DNA from: Flavobacterium sp. UBA807
GTDB taxonomy: Bacteria > Bacteroidota > Bacteroidia > Flavobacteriales > Flavobacteriaceae
Length of the DNA stretch: 5,407 bases
Assembly (NCBI GenBank): GCA_002296885.1
Contig: DBIH01000102.1
Coordinates: forward strand, 1-5,407
Direction: 5' to 3'
The number at the start of each line of letters is the position of its first letter. The stretch's first letter is position 1. The notes below the pieces were generated by a model. That model searched no databases. It was not told the DNA's origin and saw only the letters and a list, made by a program, of their open reading frames with translations. Shown here piece after piece: positions 1 to 5,407 of the stretch. The position numbers and the translations under genes are program-made.

Positions 1-43
1 AGATTTCATTGCGGGCTATTTGTTCAGGGTTTTGGTTAGGCAT
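1..43 (-). CDS. Probable type I restriction R subunit (HsdR-like) or related DEAD/DEAH helicase, N-terminal fragment
   Basis: Only the first 14 codons lie inside the window; the gene runs off the left edge. The visible peptide is MPNQNPEQIARNEI. The NPEQ-x-AR-x-x-I pattern is typical of the extreme N-terminus of HsdR-type subunits and some related helicase-nucleases, where it precedes the nuclease domain (established family knowledge). Those enzymes form the ATP-dependent translocating and cleaving subunit of restriction complexes. The start is supported by a good promoter about 20 bases upstream and an A/C-rich leader. It follows the terminator of the preceding operon, so it is probably transcribed separately. 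Fourteen residues cannot prove the family, and no catalytic motif is visible. Confidence 0.55.
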   Translation of the reverse strand, partial: MPNQNPEQIARNEI

Positions 44-61
44 TGTGTGGGTTTGTTGTTT

Positions 62-92
62 CAAACTTAGGGAAAATCTATCATGTAGACAA
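62..92 (-). promoter_or_regulatory. Bacteroidota-type promoter for the HsdR-like gene
   Basis: On the minus strand a TTG (positions 92-90) is followed after 20 bases by TAAGTTTG (69-62). This is an exact fit to the Bacteroidota -33/-7 pattern of TTG, 17-23 bases, TAnnTTTG. Transcription would start near position 55-58, giving a very short leader of about 12-15 bases before the ATG at 43. It lies between a terminator-like hairpin and a gene start, which is where a promoter is expected. Confidence 0.6.
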
Positions 93-128
93 TCTTTATC
101 ATTAGGATTTTTAACATTCCTTAAAATG

Positions 129-180
129 AAAAAAAAGTCCTTAGCTTAAAGAAAGAAAAACATTTTGCTTTTTAAACTAA
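129..180 (-). terminator. Probable intrinsic terminator at the operon end
   Basis: The arms 180-171 and 150-141 can pair over 10 bp in the minus-strand RNA, with one G-U wobble, and partial pairing continues inward (AAG with CUU). After a short GGAC spacer come eight U residues (136-129). The hairpin starts one base after the TGA stop of the 215-residue gene. The stem is A/U-rich, so it is weaker than a classical terminator, but position and U-tract agree. It would separate the seven- or eight-gene unit from the downstream HsdR-like gene. Confidence 0.55.
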
Positions 181-181
181 C

Positions 182-829
182 TCATTTACTAAAATAATTA
201 GGGACTGCCGGTATCGTTTCCTGACTTTTGGCTTTGGATACTTCTGCTTCGTATCTCTTTTTTTCATTTTCGCTCCAGGTTTCATACATTTTTTGATAAT
301 AAAGCTCATTTGAAGTTTTGTAGAGTTCTATAGAATCTAAGGTTCTTTTCTTCCAAAGCTCGAGCTTTTCCAGGCGCAGTTTTGAATTGTACTGTTGCGC
401 ATCATCATATTCTTCCGTAACCATACGATATTGTGCCCCCACATTCCCTCCATACAATAACGATAAGGGAAATAAGATGAGGAAAGCAGCCAATGTAAGC
501 GCATTAGATTCTGAAACAGAAAAAATCTTTGTTTTTTTATCTTCACTTTCCTCACCCCCATCGCTACTTTTTCGGAAAAGAAAATAGGTGATGGCCGTTC
601 CGATTAAAGTTAAGACAGAAGACATGACGGTATCTGCAATGGGACTTCTGTTGTTGCCCATAATGACACCTATCACAAATCCGAGACAAATCAAACCACA
701 TCCTATTAAAAGTTGAGTTACATCCATTTGTTTGAGTTTGCATACATACTTTAAAATTAAATATAAAATCAAGTAAATTAACCAGGCAAAGCCCAGATAT
801 CTGAGATAAGGAAAATCTAAAACAGTCAT
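182..829 (-). CDS. Four-helix membrane protein with C-terminal coiled coil
   Basis: This 215-residue protein is not one I recognise. Four hydrophobic segments are visible at about residues 8-27, 38-57, 67-86 and 108-126. A charged linker (about 86-102, RKSSDGGEESEDKK) lies between helices 3 and 4. By the positive-inside rule this linker and the K-rich loop after helix 1 (27-33) are cytoplasmic, so both termini would face the periplasm. Residues about 134-202 are rich in E, K, Y and L and look like a coiled coil, followed by a short tail with two prolines. The ATG is 11 bases after the stop of the proline-rich gene, which suggests co-transcription. It is the last gene before the terminator. 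It could be an envelope anchor or membrane effector, but no catalytic motif is seen. That the gene is real is well supported by its length, composition and spacing; its function is unknown. Confidence 0.8.
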   Translation of the reverse strand: MTVLDFPYLRYLGFAWLIYLILYLILKYVCKLKQMDVTQLLIGCGLICLGFVIGVIMGNNRSPIADTVMSSVLTLIGTAITYFLFRKSSDGGEESEDKKTKIFSVSESNALTLAAFLILFPLSLLYGGNVGAQYRMVTEEYDDAQQYNSKLRLEKLELWKKRTLDSIELYKTSNELYYQKMYETWSENEKKRYEAEVSKAKSQETIPAVPNYFSK

Positions 830-840
830 TTTTCAGGGTA

Positions 841-1158
841 TTAATTAGTATTGTTACTTTTTAAAAGTTTTTGTTTTTGCAGTTCCATCTTATTTTTGTC
901 TAAGACGTCTTCTGTTTTCAAGGGTAATTTTTTTGGAGCTAAATCGGGTTTTTTAGGCAGCTCCATATCTTCCCCTAAATGCATCTTAGGAGCTGAGGGT
1001 AGTGGCACCACTATAGGTTTTGGTGTTGTAAGTGTTGGGTTTGGTACCATTGGTTTAGGAGGGATAGTCACTTTTGGTTTAGGGGAGAGCGTTCCCGGTG
1101 TTTGTGCCTTTGTCAAAAAAGTGAACAGTATGCATATAAAGATTAATGTATTCTTCAT
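841..1158 (-). CDS. Secreted proline-rich small protein
   Basis: This 105-residue protein starts with a clear Sec signal peptide: MKN, a hydrophobic stretch at residues 4-15, then a likely cleavage after TKA at 18. Residues 21-79 hold 17 prolines in short PKP, PPKP and PLPSAP units separated by K, T and V, giving an extended chain. The tail (about 80-105) is charged and probably helical, with Lys- and Leu-rich LQKQKLLK. There is no lipobox cysteine, so it is predicted to be soluble in the periplasm or secreted. Pro/Lys-rich stretches of this kind can span the periplasm, as in TonB (family knowledge), but no TonB C-terminal domain is present. It sits 123 bases after the 78-residue gene and 11 bases before the 215-residue membrane protein gene. 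Partnership with the neighbouring envelope proteins is inferred from context only. Confidence 0.75.
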   Translation of the reverse strand: MKNTLIFICILFTFLTKAQTPGTLSPKPKVTIPPKPMVPNPTLTTPKPIVVPLPSAPKMHLGEDMELPKKPDLAPKKLPLKTEDVLDKNKMELQKQKLLKSNNTN

Positions 1159-1198
1159 GATAATTATTAAATTTTAAGGGTTTTAGGCATATTACACG

Positions 1199-1238
1199 CC
1201 GTATTAGAATTAGTACGGAGATTAGATTAGTTTTCCGT
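1199..1238 (-). other. Overlapping alternative hairpins in the 123-base intergenic gap
   Basis: The gap between the 78- and 105-residue genes (1281-1159) is the largest in the operon. In the minus-strand RNA the segment ACGGA (1238-1234) can pair with UCCGU (1218-1214 plus 1219), and that same segment, read as CCGUA, can pair with UACGG (1203-1199). The two 5-bp stems cannot form together. Four copies of CTAAT lie in the loops. No U-tract follows, so this is not a standard terminator. It may affect mRNA stability or translation of the proline-rich gene, or it may be chance. No TAnnTTTG promoter is seen in the gap. Confidence 0.25.
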
Positions 1239-1281
1239 TTTTTACTTCTATATTTTGAGATCAGAACATTTAACGGGTTAA

Positions 1282-1518
1282 TCATTTTCGTGCTTTGTCA
1301 ATTTTATCCTTGCTGATTTTTGCAATAAATTGTTCAGTTTGTTCAACCAGTATATCAAAATGATGCGAGGGATGTTTGTCCTGATGATCCAGACCATCAC
1401 GTATAGCTTCATCCTCGGTTGTTCTCCATTTACTTTGCAAATCTCCTTCCTTACACACTGCCTTATATTGAGCTGTGGATCTTAAAGGTTCGTTTTTCGA
1501 ATTGTCTTTCTTTGCCAT
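1282..1518 (-). CDS. Small soluble protein of unknown function
   Basis: This 78-residue protein is highly charged, with no signal peptide or membrane helix, so it is predicted to be cytoplasmic. Visible elements are a Lys/Asn-rich N-terminus, a YKAVCKEG segment with C22, then W31-R-T-T-E-D-E-A followed by H45, H49, H52 and H53, a beta-like FDILVEQ strand (54-60) and a basic C-terminal helix. The order Y-x-x-x-C, W, T-x-x-E-A, H-x-x-x-H, then a hydrophobic strand recalls small bacterial proteins of about 70-80 residues that lack an assigned role, but I cannot name a family. The His cluster with one Cys might bind a metal, which is inference. The ATG lies 8 bases after the stop of the 486-residue gene, so translation is probably coupled. 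A cytoplasmic protein between genes for exported products is notable. Confidence 0.75.
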   Translation of the reverse strand: MAKKDNSKNEPLRSTAQYKAVCKEGDLQSKWRTTEDEAIRDGLDHQDKHPSHHFDILVEQTEQFIAKISKDKIDKARK

Positions 1519-1526
1519 GATTTAAA

Positions 1527-2987
1527 TTATTTAGGGTTAAAACTTATTGGGAATGCTATCCGCAATCCAATGTTATTTCTTTCTATGAATGAGTAATCTG
1601 AATTTTTTGAATTAAAAATATTGACTACGTTGTAGTAAAGCTCAACATTGATAATGGATTTATCATTTTTTTTATCAATGAACGGAAATACAATTCCGAA
1701 TCCAGCGTTATAAACAGGCTTTATATCATCTGTATACTTACTATTGGGAAAAATGTGATATCCTATTGAACTATTGTTAAAAGGGAAATGATAAAAATCA
1801 ACATCCAGATTTATCTGATTGATGTCTGTTTTATATTTTCCGGCATAGGCAAAATACTTTTCAGTTGTTACTCTGGTTTGATTGGCATTAGTTGCCACTT
1901 CTTTAGTTTCTGTAACTTCAACTCTCTTTAGATCATTGAAATTGCTTTTATATTTATAGGTCAGCGATGTAGTAAAGTAGGTTGCCTTTTCTCTATCAGA
2001 ATTTAAATTCACATAGGAATATTGTGTTTTAAATTCATGACTTATATAATTGTCCTTTGTTATCTGCGTGGCATACGGCTGCAGAGGGTCAAGCAATCTA
2101 AACTCATCATTTTTTATTTTATAGGCCAGAGAAATCCAGGAAAAACAAAAGCCAACGATTTTTAGTTTTGAAATATCGTTTTCTTTCAATTTATCGGCTC
2201 TTATGTTTCCGATTTTCATCCTTTCCTTAAGAGGATTGAAAGCATTATTTAAAGTTACGTTCTCCTGAATTTTATCATTGTTTTGTTTCTGTTTGAATTT
2301 CTGCATGTTAATTTGGGCATTTAGTAATTCAATTGTTCCTGCATTTGGGTTAACTTTCGCTTTTTCCTCGAGGAGCTTTTTATTAAGTTGCTCAATAGTA
2401 ACTGTAATGGTTGAATCTTCCTTTGTTAATTTATCATTTTCAATAATCCGTGTATTGACATCATATGAAGCTTCAATTTTTGCTTTAGAGTCCTTCCATT
2501 CCTTTTCAGTTTTTTCGTCTGTTTCTTTCTGCTTGTCAAAATCACTTTTGTAATAGCGCAATACCCTTTTTGTTTTCTTATTAAGAAAATGGTATTGCAA
2601 CTCAAGCGAAATGTTGGTATTCAATTTAGAGTTATTAAACACCGAATAAATACCGTCAGTAACTCCTCCTGTCATTTTGCCTATGATCACATTGCCGTTT
2701 TCAAGAATAAAGTTTGGGCTAAATGTAGCCTCTGCTTTCTCAGGGTCTACAGCGGCATAGCTTCCAACAGTATTCGTGCTTTGTCCTGTAATTAATTTTG
2801 AAAAATTGACATTGATGATTTTATTGAATTGTTTTTTTGATAACAATTCTTTGGTTTCAGTTAGATCGATACTATCCTTATTGATGAGTTGTGAGTATGC
2901 TGCTGCATTAATAAAAACAAATAACAGTATTAGATATTTTTTGACTACAGAGACACAAATTGAGTGGATTGATAATTTTGTTTTCAT
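1527..2987 (-). CDS. Exported protein with central coiled coil and probable outer-membrane beta-barrel
   Basis: This 486-residue protein begins with a signal peptide that has a long n-region (residues 1-17), a hydrophobic core (18-30) and a cleavage site near AAYS/Q (32-33). There is no lipobox cysteine. Residues about 55-145 contain alternating polar and hydrophobic strands. Residues about 150-245 are strongly charged with K, E, Q and N and little G or P apart from one PNAG turn, so they are probably a coiled-coil hairpin. Residues about 275-486 hold many amphipathic strands rich in Y, F and N with short turns. It ends in IGLRIAFPISFNPK, close to the C-terminus as in many outer-membrane barrels. 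The barrel call is from composition and strand pattern only; I recognise no named family. The gene lies 35 bases after the 213-residue membrane protein gene and 8 bases before the 78-residue gene. It could be a surface or outer-membrane scaffold. Confidence 0.8.
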   Translation of the reverse strand: MKTKLSIHSICVSVVKKYLILLFVFINAAAYSQLINKDSIDLTETKELLSKKQFNKIINVNFSKLITGQSTNTVGSYAAVDPEKAEATFSPNFILENGNVIIGKMTGGVTDGIYSVFNNSKLNTNISLELQYHFLNKKTKRVLRYYKSDFDKQKETDEKTEKEWKDSKAKIEASYDVNTRIIENDKLTKEDSTITVTIEQLNKKLLEEKAKVNPNAGTIELLNAQINMQKFKQKQNNDKIQENVTLNNAFNPLKERMKIGNIRADKLKENDISKLKIVGFCFSWISLAYKIKNDEFRLLDPLQPYATQITKDNYISHEFKTQYSYVNLNSDREKATYFTTSLTYKYKSNFNDLKRVEVTETKEVATNANQTRVTTEKYFAYAGKYKTDINQINLDVDFYHFPFNNSSIGYHIFPNSKYTDDIKPVYNAGFGIVFPFIDKKNDKSIINVELYYNVVNIFNSKNSDYSFIERNNIGLRIAFPISFNPK

Positions 2988-3022
2988 GGTAACTATCTGG
3001 TGTTTAGGTTAAAATCTTCACG

Positions 3023-3664
3023 TTATTTTCCTTTTATGATTTTGAGCAGTTCTCCAAAAACAGAGGAATTTTCCAACTCGCTGATATCATATTTATCCGG
3101 TGTGAATAAATCCATCGATTCTTTTAGAAGCAGCTTGTCACTTAATGAATCCAATTCAATTGCATCGGCACGGGCATTATAAAATGCTGCCACGCGCAGC
3201 AGGTATTTAAAAACCCTGAACAAAATCTGGACTAAAAAGATTAACACTACCGTTGCGGATATCCTTAGCGAAAGGCTGTCATAAACCGTAAGCGGCTTAT
3301 TGAAGGCTGTAAAAGGTTTTGTAATCTCACGGAAGCTGATGATGATTATTGCTATGATTAGAAGAAAAAGGATTATGGCGATGTTGTTAAACAATACCCC
3401 GCGAAACCTTATTTTTTGAACTAGTTTCGCCTTTGTATCATTGGCAATATATTCCCTGTTATCAAAGAGTATCTGATTAAAATTAAATAAAAGTATCAGG
3501 CTTATAAGTAATACCAGTGACAATCCAAATTGCAAGTGGGTACTCCATGACTGAATTGGTTTTTTATCTTCGAGATAGAAGAAACCAATTAATAATGTTA
3601 TGATACAAAGGCCTAATCCTATATAGCCTAACTGTATTCTAAAGTTTCTATTAATTTTAATCAT
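3023..3664 (-). CDS. Four-helix inner-membrane protein with cytoplasmic C-terminal tail
   Basis: This 213-residue protein has membrane segments at about residues 12-30, 44-62, 89-111 and 136-156. The basic N-terminus (MIKINRNFR), the loop 66-88 (rich in K and R) and the tail after helix 4 suggest that both termini face the cytoplasm. Between helices 3 and 4 lies a periplasmic loop of about 25 residues. The tail (157-213) carries a conserved-looking FYNARADAIEL segment right after helix 4 and then an acidic helical region. No enzyme motif is visible and I recognise no named family. The ATG follows the preceding small frame's TAG by only 2 bases, so translation is almost certainly coupled. Its place between a phospholipase-fold enzyme and an outer-membrane candidate suggests an envelope partner or membrane effector, by inference. 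Confidence 0.8.
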   Translation of the reverse strand: MIKINRNFRIQLGYIGLGLCIITLLIGFFYLEDKKPIQSWSTHLQFGLSLVLLISLILLFNFNQILFDNREYIANDTKAKLVQKIRFRGVLFNNIAIILFLLIIAIIIISFREITKPFTAFNKPLTVYDSLSLRISATVVLIFLVQILFRVFKYLLRVAAFYNARADAIELDSLSDKLLLKESMDLFTPDKYDISELENSSVFGELLKIIKGK

Positions 3665-3666
3665 AT

Positions 3667-3762
3667 CTATTCGTTTTGATGGTATATATGAAGTAATTGA
3701 ACTCCAGGTTCATTTGATTGGCTAAAGGCATAATACCATACACCCTTAATTTTTATACTCAT
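3667..3762 (-). CDS. Tiny overlapping frame, possibly the C-terminal half of a frameshifted small gene
   Basis: A 31-residue frame begins MSIKIKGVWYYAFSQS and ends in HIYHQNE. Its ATG overlaps the TGA of the upstream 51-residue frame by 4 bases (ATGA), and its TAG ends 2 bases before the ATG of the 213-residue membrane protein. The peptide has a well-mixed composition with alternating hydrophobic residues, as in beta strands. It may be a separate coupled leader peptide. Alternatively it is the rest of the upstream gene, since one added G in the GGGG run just upstream would join both frames into about 82 residues. The uninterrupted chain of stops and starts argues that this stretch is coding rather than spacer. 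Confidence 0.5.
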   Translation of the reverse strand: MSIKIKGVWYYAFSQSNEPGVQLLHIYHQNE

Positions 3763-3914
3763 ATAAGTCCCCAAGTAATTGTTTGTATTTCGGGTGTGCC
3801 AATGATATCGAAATACACAAACTTTAAAAATTTGGTGTCTTCCGACTGGTATAATTCCAGTTTGTCGGATAAGGACACTGTAACAGCATGGTGTTTTATA
3901 AATTTTTGTGGCAT
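3759..3914 (-). CDS. Small unrecognised protein, possibly truncated by a frameshift
   Basis: A 51-residue frame begins MPQKFIKHHAVTVSLSD and ends in a segment GTPEIQTITWGLI. An in-frame TAA three codons upstream makes this ATG the only credible start, and AATAAGA just before it could serve as an A-rich ribosome site. It starts 43 bases after the phospholipase-like gene. Residues appear beta-rich (FLKFVYFDIIG), with no signal peptide or membrane helix. The frame stops at a TGA that overlaps the next ATG. If the GGGG run at Trp48-Gly49 held one more G, reading would continue as TWG-TYMSIKIK and give a protein of about 82 residues. So it is either two coupled small genes, a pseudogene, a programmed shift or a sequencing error. 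No family is recognised. Confidence 0.55.
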   Translation of the reverse strand: MPQKFIKHHAVTVSLSDKLELYQSEDTKFLKFVYFDIIGTPEIQTITWGLI

Positions 3915-3957
3915 AACATCTTATTTATATTGACTTCTATTATAGAGGCAGAACTTC

Positions 3958-5340
3958 CTATGTTTTAGTTTTTTTACCGGATTTAGCAGTACTTGATTTC
4001 TTAGTGGTAACTGATTTATTATCATCCAGGACCGTATCCACATCATTAAGGTACATCGATGGTAATTCCGTAGTAACTGAATATAAGTCTATCAGGGCTT
4101 TTTCATTCACTTTTTCAAGTGAGGTTATGTTTGTTGAGCCACTTCCTGCTTTCCAGGCTGCTTCCCAGAAAGCAGTTAAATACCTACTGCCAAGTGCTAA
4201 ACATTCTACTGTCTTATCCCCGAATTGTTCATAGAGAGCTGTGGGAACATCTATTTTTTCTTCTTTCGCTTTTTTATATGCTTCAACTATAGTAATCGGC
4301 GGAAGCTTTTCCTGTGTTTTCTCCATCAATTTTAAAAGAGCAAAACCTGCTTCTTGTCCTGACAACATTGACTCGATAGTAACTTTATTAATAGAGCTGT
4401 TTATATCTTCAAGAATGGTTCTGAGACCCGGAAGTATCTTTTCATCAATGTATTTATCTATCATTTTGTCTTCAAATGCAACATGAACACCTTTTCCCGG
4501 GTTCGTAAGGATTGAATAAACATCGCCTTTTTTATGAGGATCTTTACTGGTTTTAGGACTGTCTTTTTTTGCTGTGTATTTATCCTTAAAAGCATCTTTA
4601 GGATTTCCGTCACTCATGTAGGACGAATGCAACGGCTGGCAGGCATCCCCCCAATAATGTGCGCTTACACCTGCTGCAAAAAGAAATTTGGCTACATCCT
4701 TCTCTTCTTTTAAAGCTTTTACCATGTAATTGTAAATTTGCCAAACTCTAAAAAAGATAAGTCCATAATGATGAACCGGGTCACTTGCTATGGGTTTTAT
4801 GCCTGTTCTTTCTTCTCTCTCTTTTTTTAACTCTTCCGTTATTCTCTCAACATTTGCTATACCTGTTTTTTCGTTATCAATATTTTTGTAGTAATCCATC
4901 AATGTCTCAGTTGTCAAATCAGTCGGTATCTTACATTTTGCAAATAGATTTTTACTACCATCCTTTGTTGGTGCGTCAACATCAGCATAATGATTTGGAT
5001 TTTCATGACCTTTTCTACCCCAGGGAGCTTTATCAGTTTTTATTTGTTTCCAAACAATATCGGGCACATCAGCTAATGCACAGAAAGGATTGTCTGGGTT
5101 TTTGGGATTCCTTGAGAGATTTTGCAAATCAGATTTATCTTTATTCTTGTCATCTAAATGCTTACTGATATTTGCAATGTCGAAACTGATATTGGCAATG
5201 TTGTTTTTAAGGAGCTTTTTTAAATTTTCATCTTTAATCGCATTCAAAAGAATTGCAGACGCTGCTACCGTATAATGTCCAACTTTCCCCCAGCTGTAAT
5301 CATTATCCAGATTCCAGCCCCTTACCAGGTCAACATTCAT
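3958..5340 (-). CDS. Zinc-dependent phospholipase C / S1-P1 nuclease-fold protein
   Basis: This 460-residue protein shows the trinuclear-zinc ligand set of this superfamily. The candidates in order are W17-x4-H22, D91 (ALADVPDIVW), H117 (NHYADVD), H228-x3-D232-x5-H238 (AHYWGDACQPLH) and H286-x3-E290. The H-x3-E pair matches Bacillus cereus phospholipase C, while P1 nuclease has H-x3-D, so a phosphodiesterase acting on lipids seems slightly more likely than a nuclease. It is much longer than the usual 250-300 residues, with a Lys/Glu-rich insertion (about 130-215), a second one (about 241-285) and a basic Ser/Thr/Lys tail (446-460). Known members are exported, and their N-terminal Trp binds zinc through its free amine. 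Here no signal peptide is seen and W17 (or W9) is internal. The frame is open upstream to the window edge, so the start at 5340 is the best visible one but not certain. It appears to be the first gene of the operon. The substrate is unknown. Confidence 0.8.
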   Translation of the reverse strand: MNVDLVRGWNLDNDYSWGKVGHYTVAASAILLNAIKDENLKKLLKNNIANISFDIANISKHLDDKNKDKSDLQNLSRNPKNPDNPFCALADVPDIVWKQIKTDKAPWGRKGHENPNHYADVDAPTKDGSKNLFAKCKIPTDLTTETLMDYYKNIDNEKTGIANVERITEELKKEREERTGIKPIASDPVHHYGLIFFRVWQIYNYMVKALKEEKDVAKFLFAAGVSAHYWGDACQPLHSSYMSDGNPKDAFKDKYTAKKDSPKTSKDPHKKGDVYSILTNPGKGVHVAFEDKMIDKYIDEKILPGLRTILEDINSSINKVTIESMLSGQEAGFALLKLMEKTQEKLPPITIVEAYKKAKEEKIDVPTALYEQFGDKTVECLALGSRYLTAFWEAAWKAGSGSTNITSLEKVNEKALIDLYSVTTELPSMYLNDVDTVLDDNKSVTTKKSSTAKSGKKTKT

Positions 5341-5407
5341 TTCACGACAAATAACACTCAGCGAAGTTGATAAGGAATAGCTGTACCGTGATTTTTGATT
5401 TCCACTA
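5341..5407 (-). other. Upstream edge with the frame open and no promoter seen
   Basis: In the frame of the 460-residue gene these 22 codons contain no stop and no other ATG, GTG or TTG start, so an extension beyond the window cannot be excluded. The conceptual residues (for example SRYSYSLSTSLSVICRE) are not a signal peptide. No TAnnTTTG element is present; the nearest resemblance, TTATTTG just before the ATG, lacks the two-base spacer. The operon promoter therefore probably lies outside the window. Confidence 0.4.

Noticed and set aside
851..1177. A 108-residue plus-strand frame with Gly/Phe-rich composition
   Set aside because: Its Gly-rich pattern is the mirror of the proline codons in the secreted minus-strand gene, so it is a shadow.
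1203..1230. Four copies of ATTAG as a possible repeat-based operator
   Set aside because: The unit is short and AT-rich, the spacing is irregular, and no promoter is seen beside it. It is noted only as part of the hairpin region.
1079..1285. A 68-residue minus-strand frame covering the 123-base gap
   Set aside because: It overlaps the start and signal peptide of the proline-rich gene in another frame, and its composition does not look like a folded protein.
3818..3826. TAAAGTTTG on the minus strand as a possible promoter for the membrane protein gene
   Set aside because: The spacing between TA and TTTG is three bases instead of two, and it lies inside the small reading frame.
3718..3933. 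A 71-residue plus-strand frame across the gap
   Set aside because: It is antisense to the two small minus-strand frames, which have matching spacing to both neighbours. No plus-strand promoter or partner gene is visible.
4785..5168. A 127-residue plus-strand frame inside the phospholipase-like gene
   Set aside because: It is fully antisense to a gene with recognisable zinc-ligand motifs and has no supporting signals.

Overview
This AT-rich window looks like chromosomal DNA from a member of the Bacteroidota, probably Flavobacteriia or Sphingobacteriia. The exported proteins have signal peptides ending in AYSQ- or TKAQ-type sites. Ribosome-binding sites are weak and A-rich. One clear promoter fits the Bacteroidota form (TTG, about 20 bases, then TAnnTTTG). 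No rRNA, tRNA, CRISPR array, IS element or integrase is visible. Every supported gene lies on the minus strand, so transcription runs from high to low coordinates.

In transcription order the window holds the following. (1) A 460-residue protein of the zinc-dependent phospholipase C / S1-P1 nuclease fold (5340-3958), with a near-complete set of metal ligands but no signal peptide. (2) Two tiny overlapping reading frames (3914-3759 and 3762-3667) that may be one small gene split by a single-base frameshift. (3) A 213-residue four-helix membrane protein (3664-3023). (4) A 486-residue exported protein with a central coiled coil and a beta-rich, probably outer-membrane, C-terminal half (2987-1527). 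(5) A 78-residue soluble protein (1518-1282). (6) A 105-residue secreted proline-rich protein (1158-841). (7) A 215-residue four-helix membrane protein with a C-terminal coiled coil (829-182). An A/U-rich stem-loop followed by eight U residues (180-129) starts one base after the last stop codon and probably ends the unit. A new promoter (92-62) then drives a gene of which only the first 14 codons are present (43-1). Its N-terminus resembles type I restriction R subunits (HsdR) and related DEAD/DEAH helicases.

Intergenic gaps from the phospholipase-like gene to the terminator are mostly 2-43 bases, with one of 123 bases and two overlaps or near-overlaps. I infer a single operon. It encodes one soluble metal-dependent hydrolase, two inner-membrane proteins, one outer-membrane candidate, one periplasmic proline-rich protein and two small proteins, so it touches every layer of the envelope. 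I cannot match the set to a named system. A hydrolase of a lipid- or nucleic-acid-cleaving fold, grouped with envelope proteins beside a probable restriction gene, makes a defence or envelope-stress role possible, but this is inference from context only. The operon's promoter is not visible, and the frame of the first gene stays open to the right edge, so the operon may begin outside the window.
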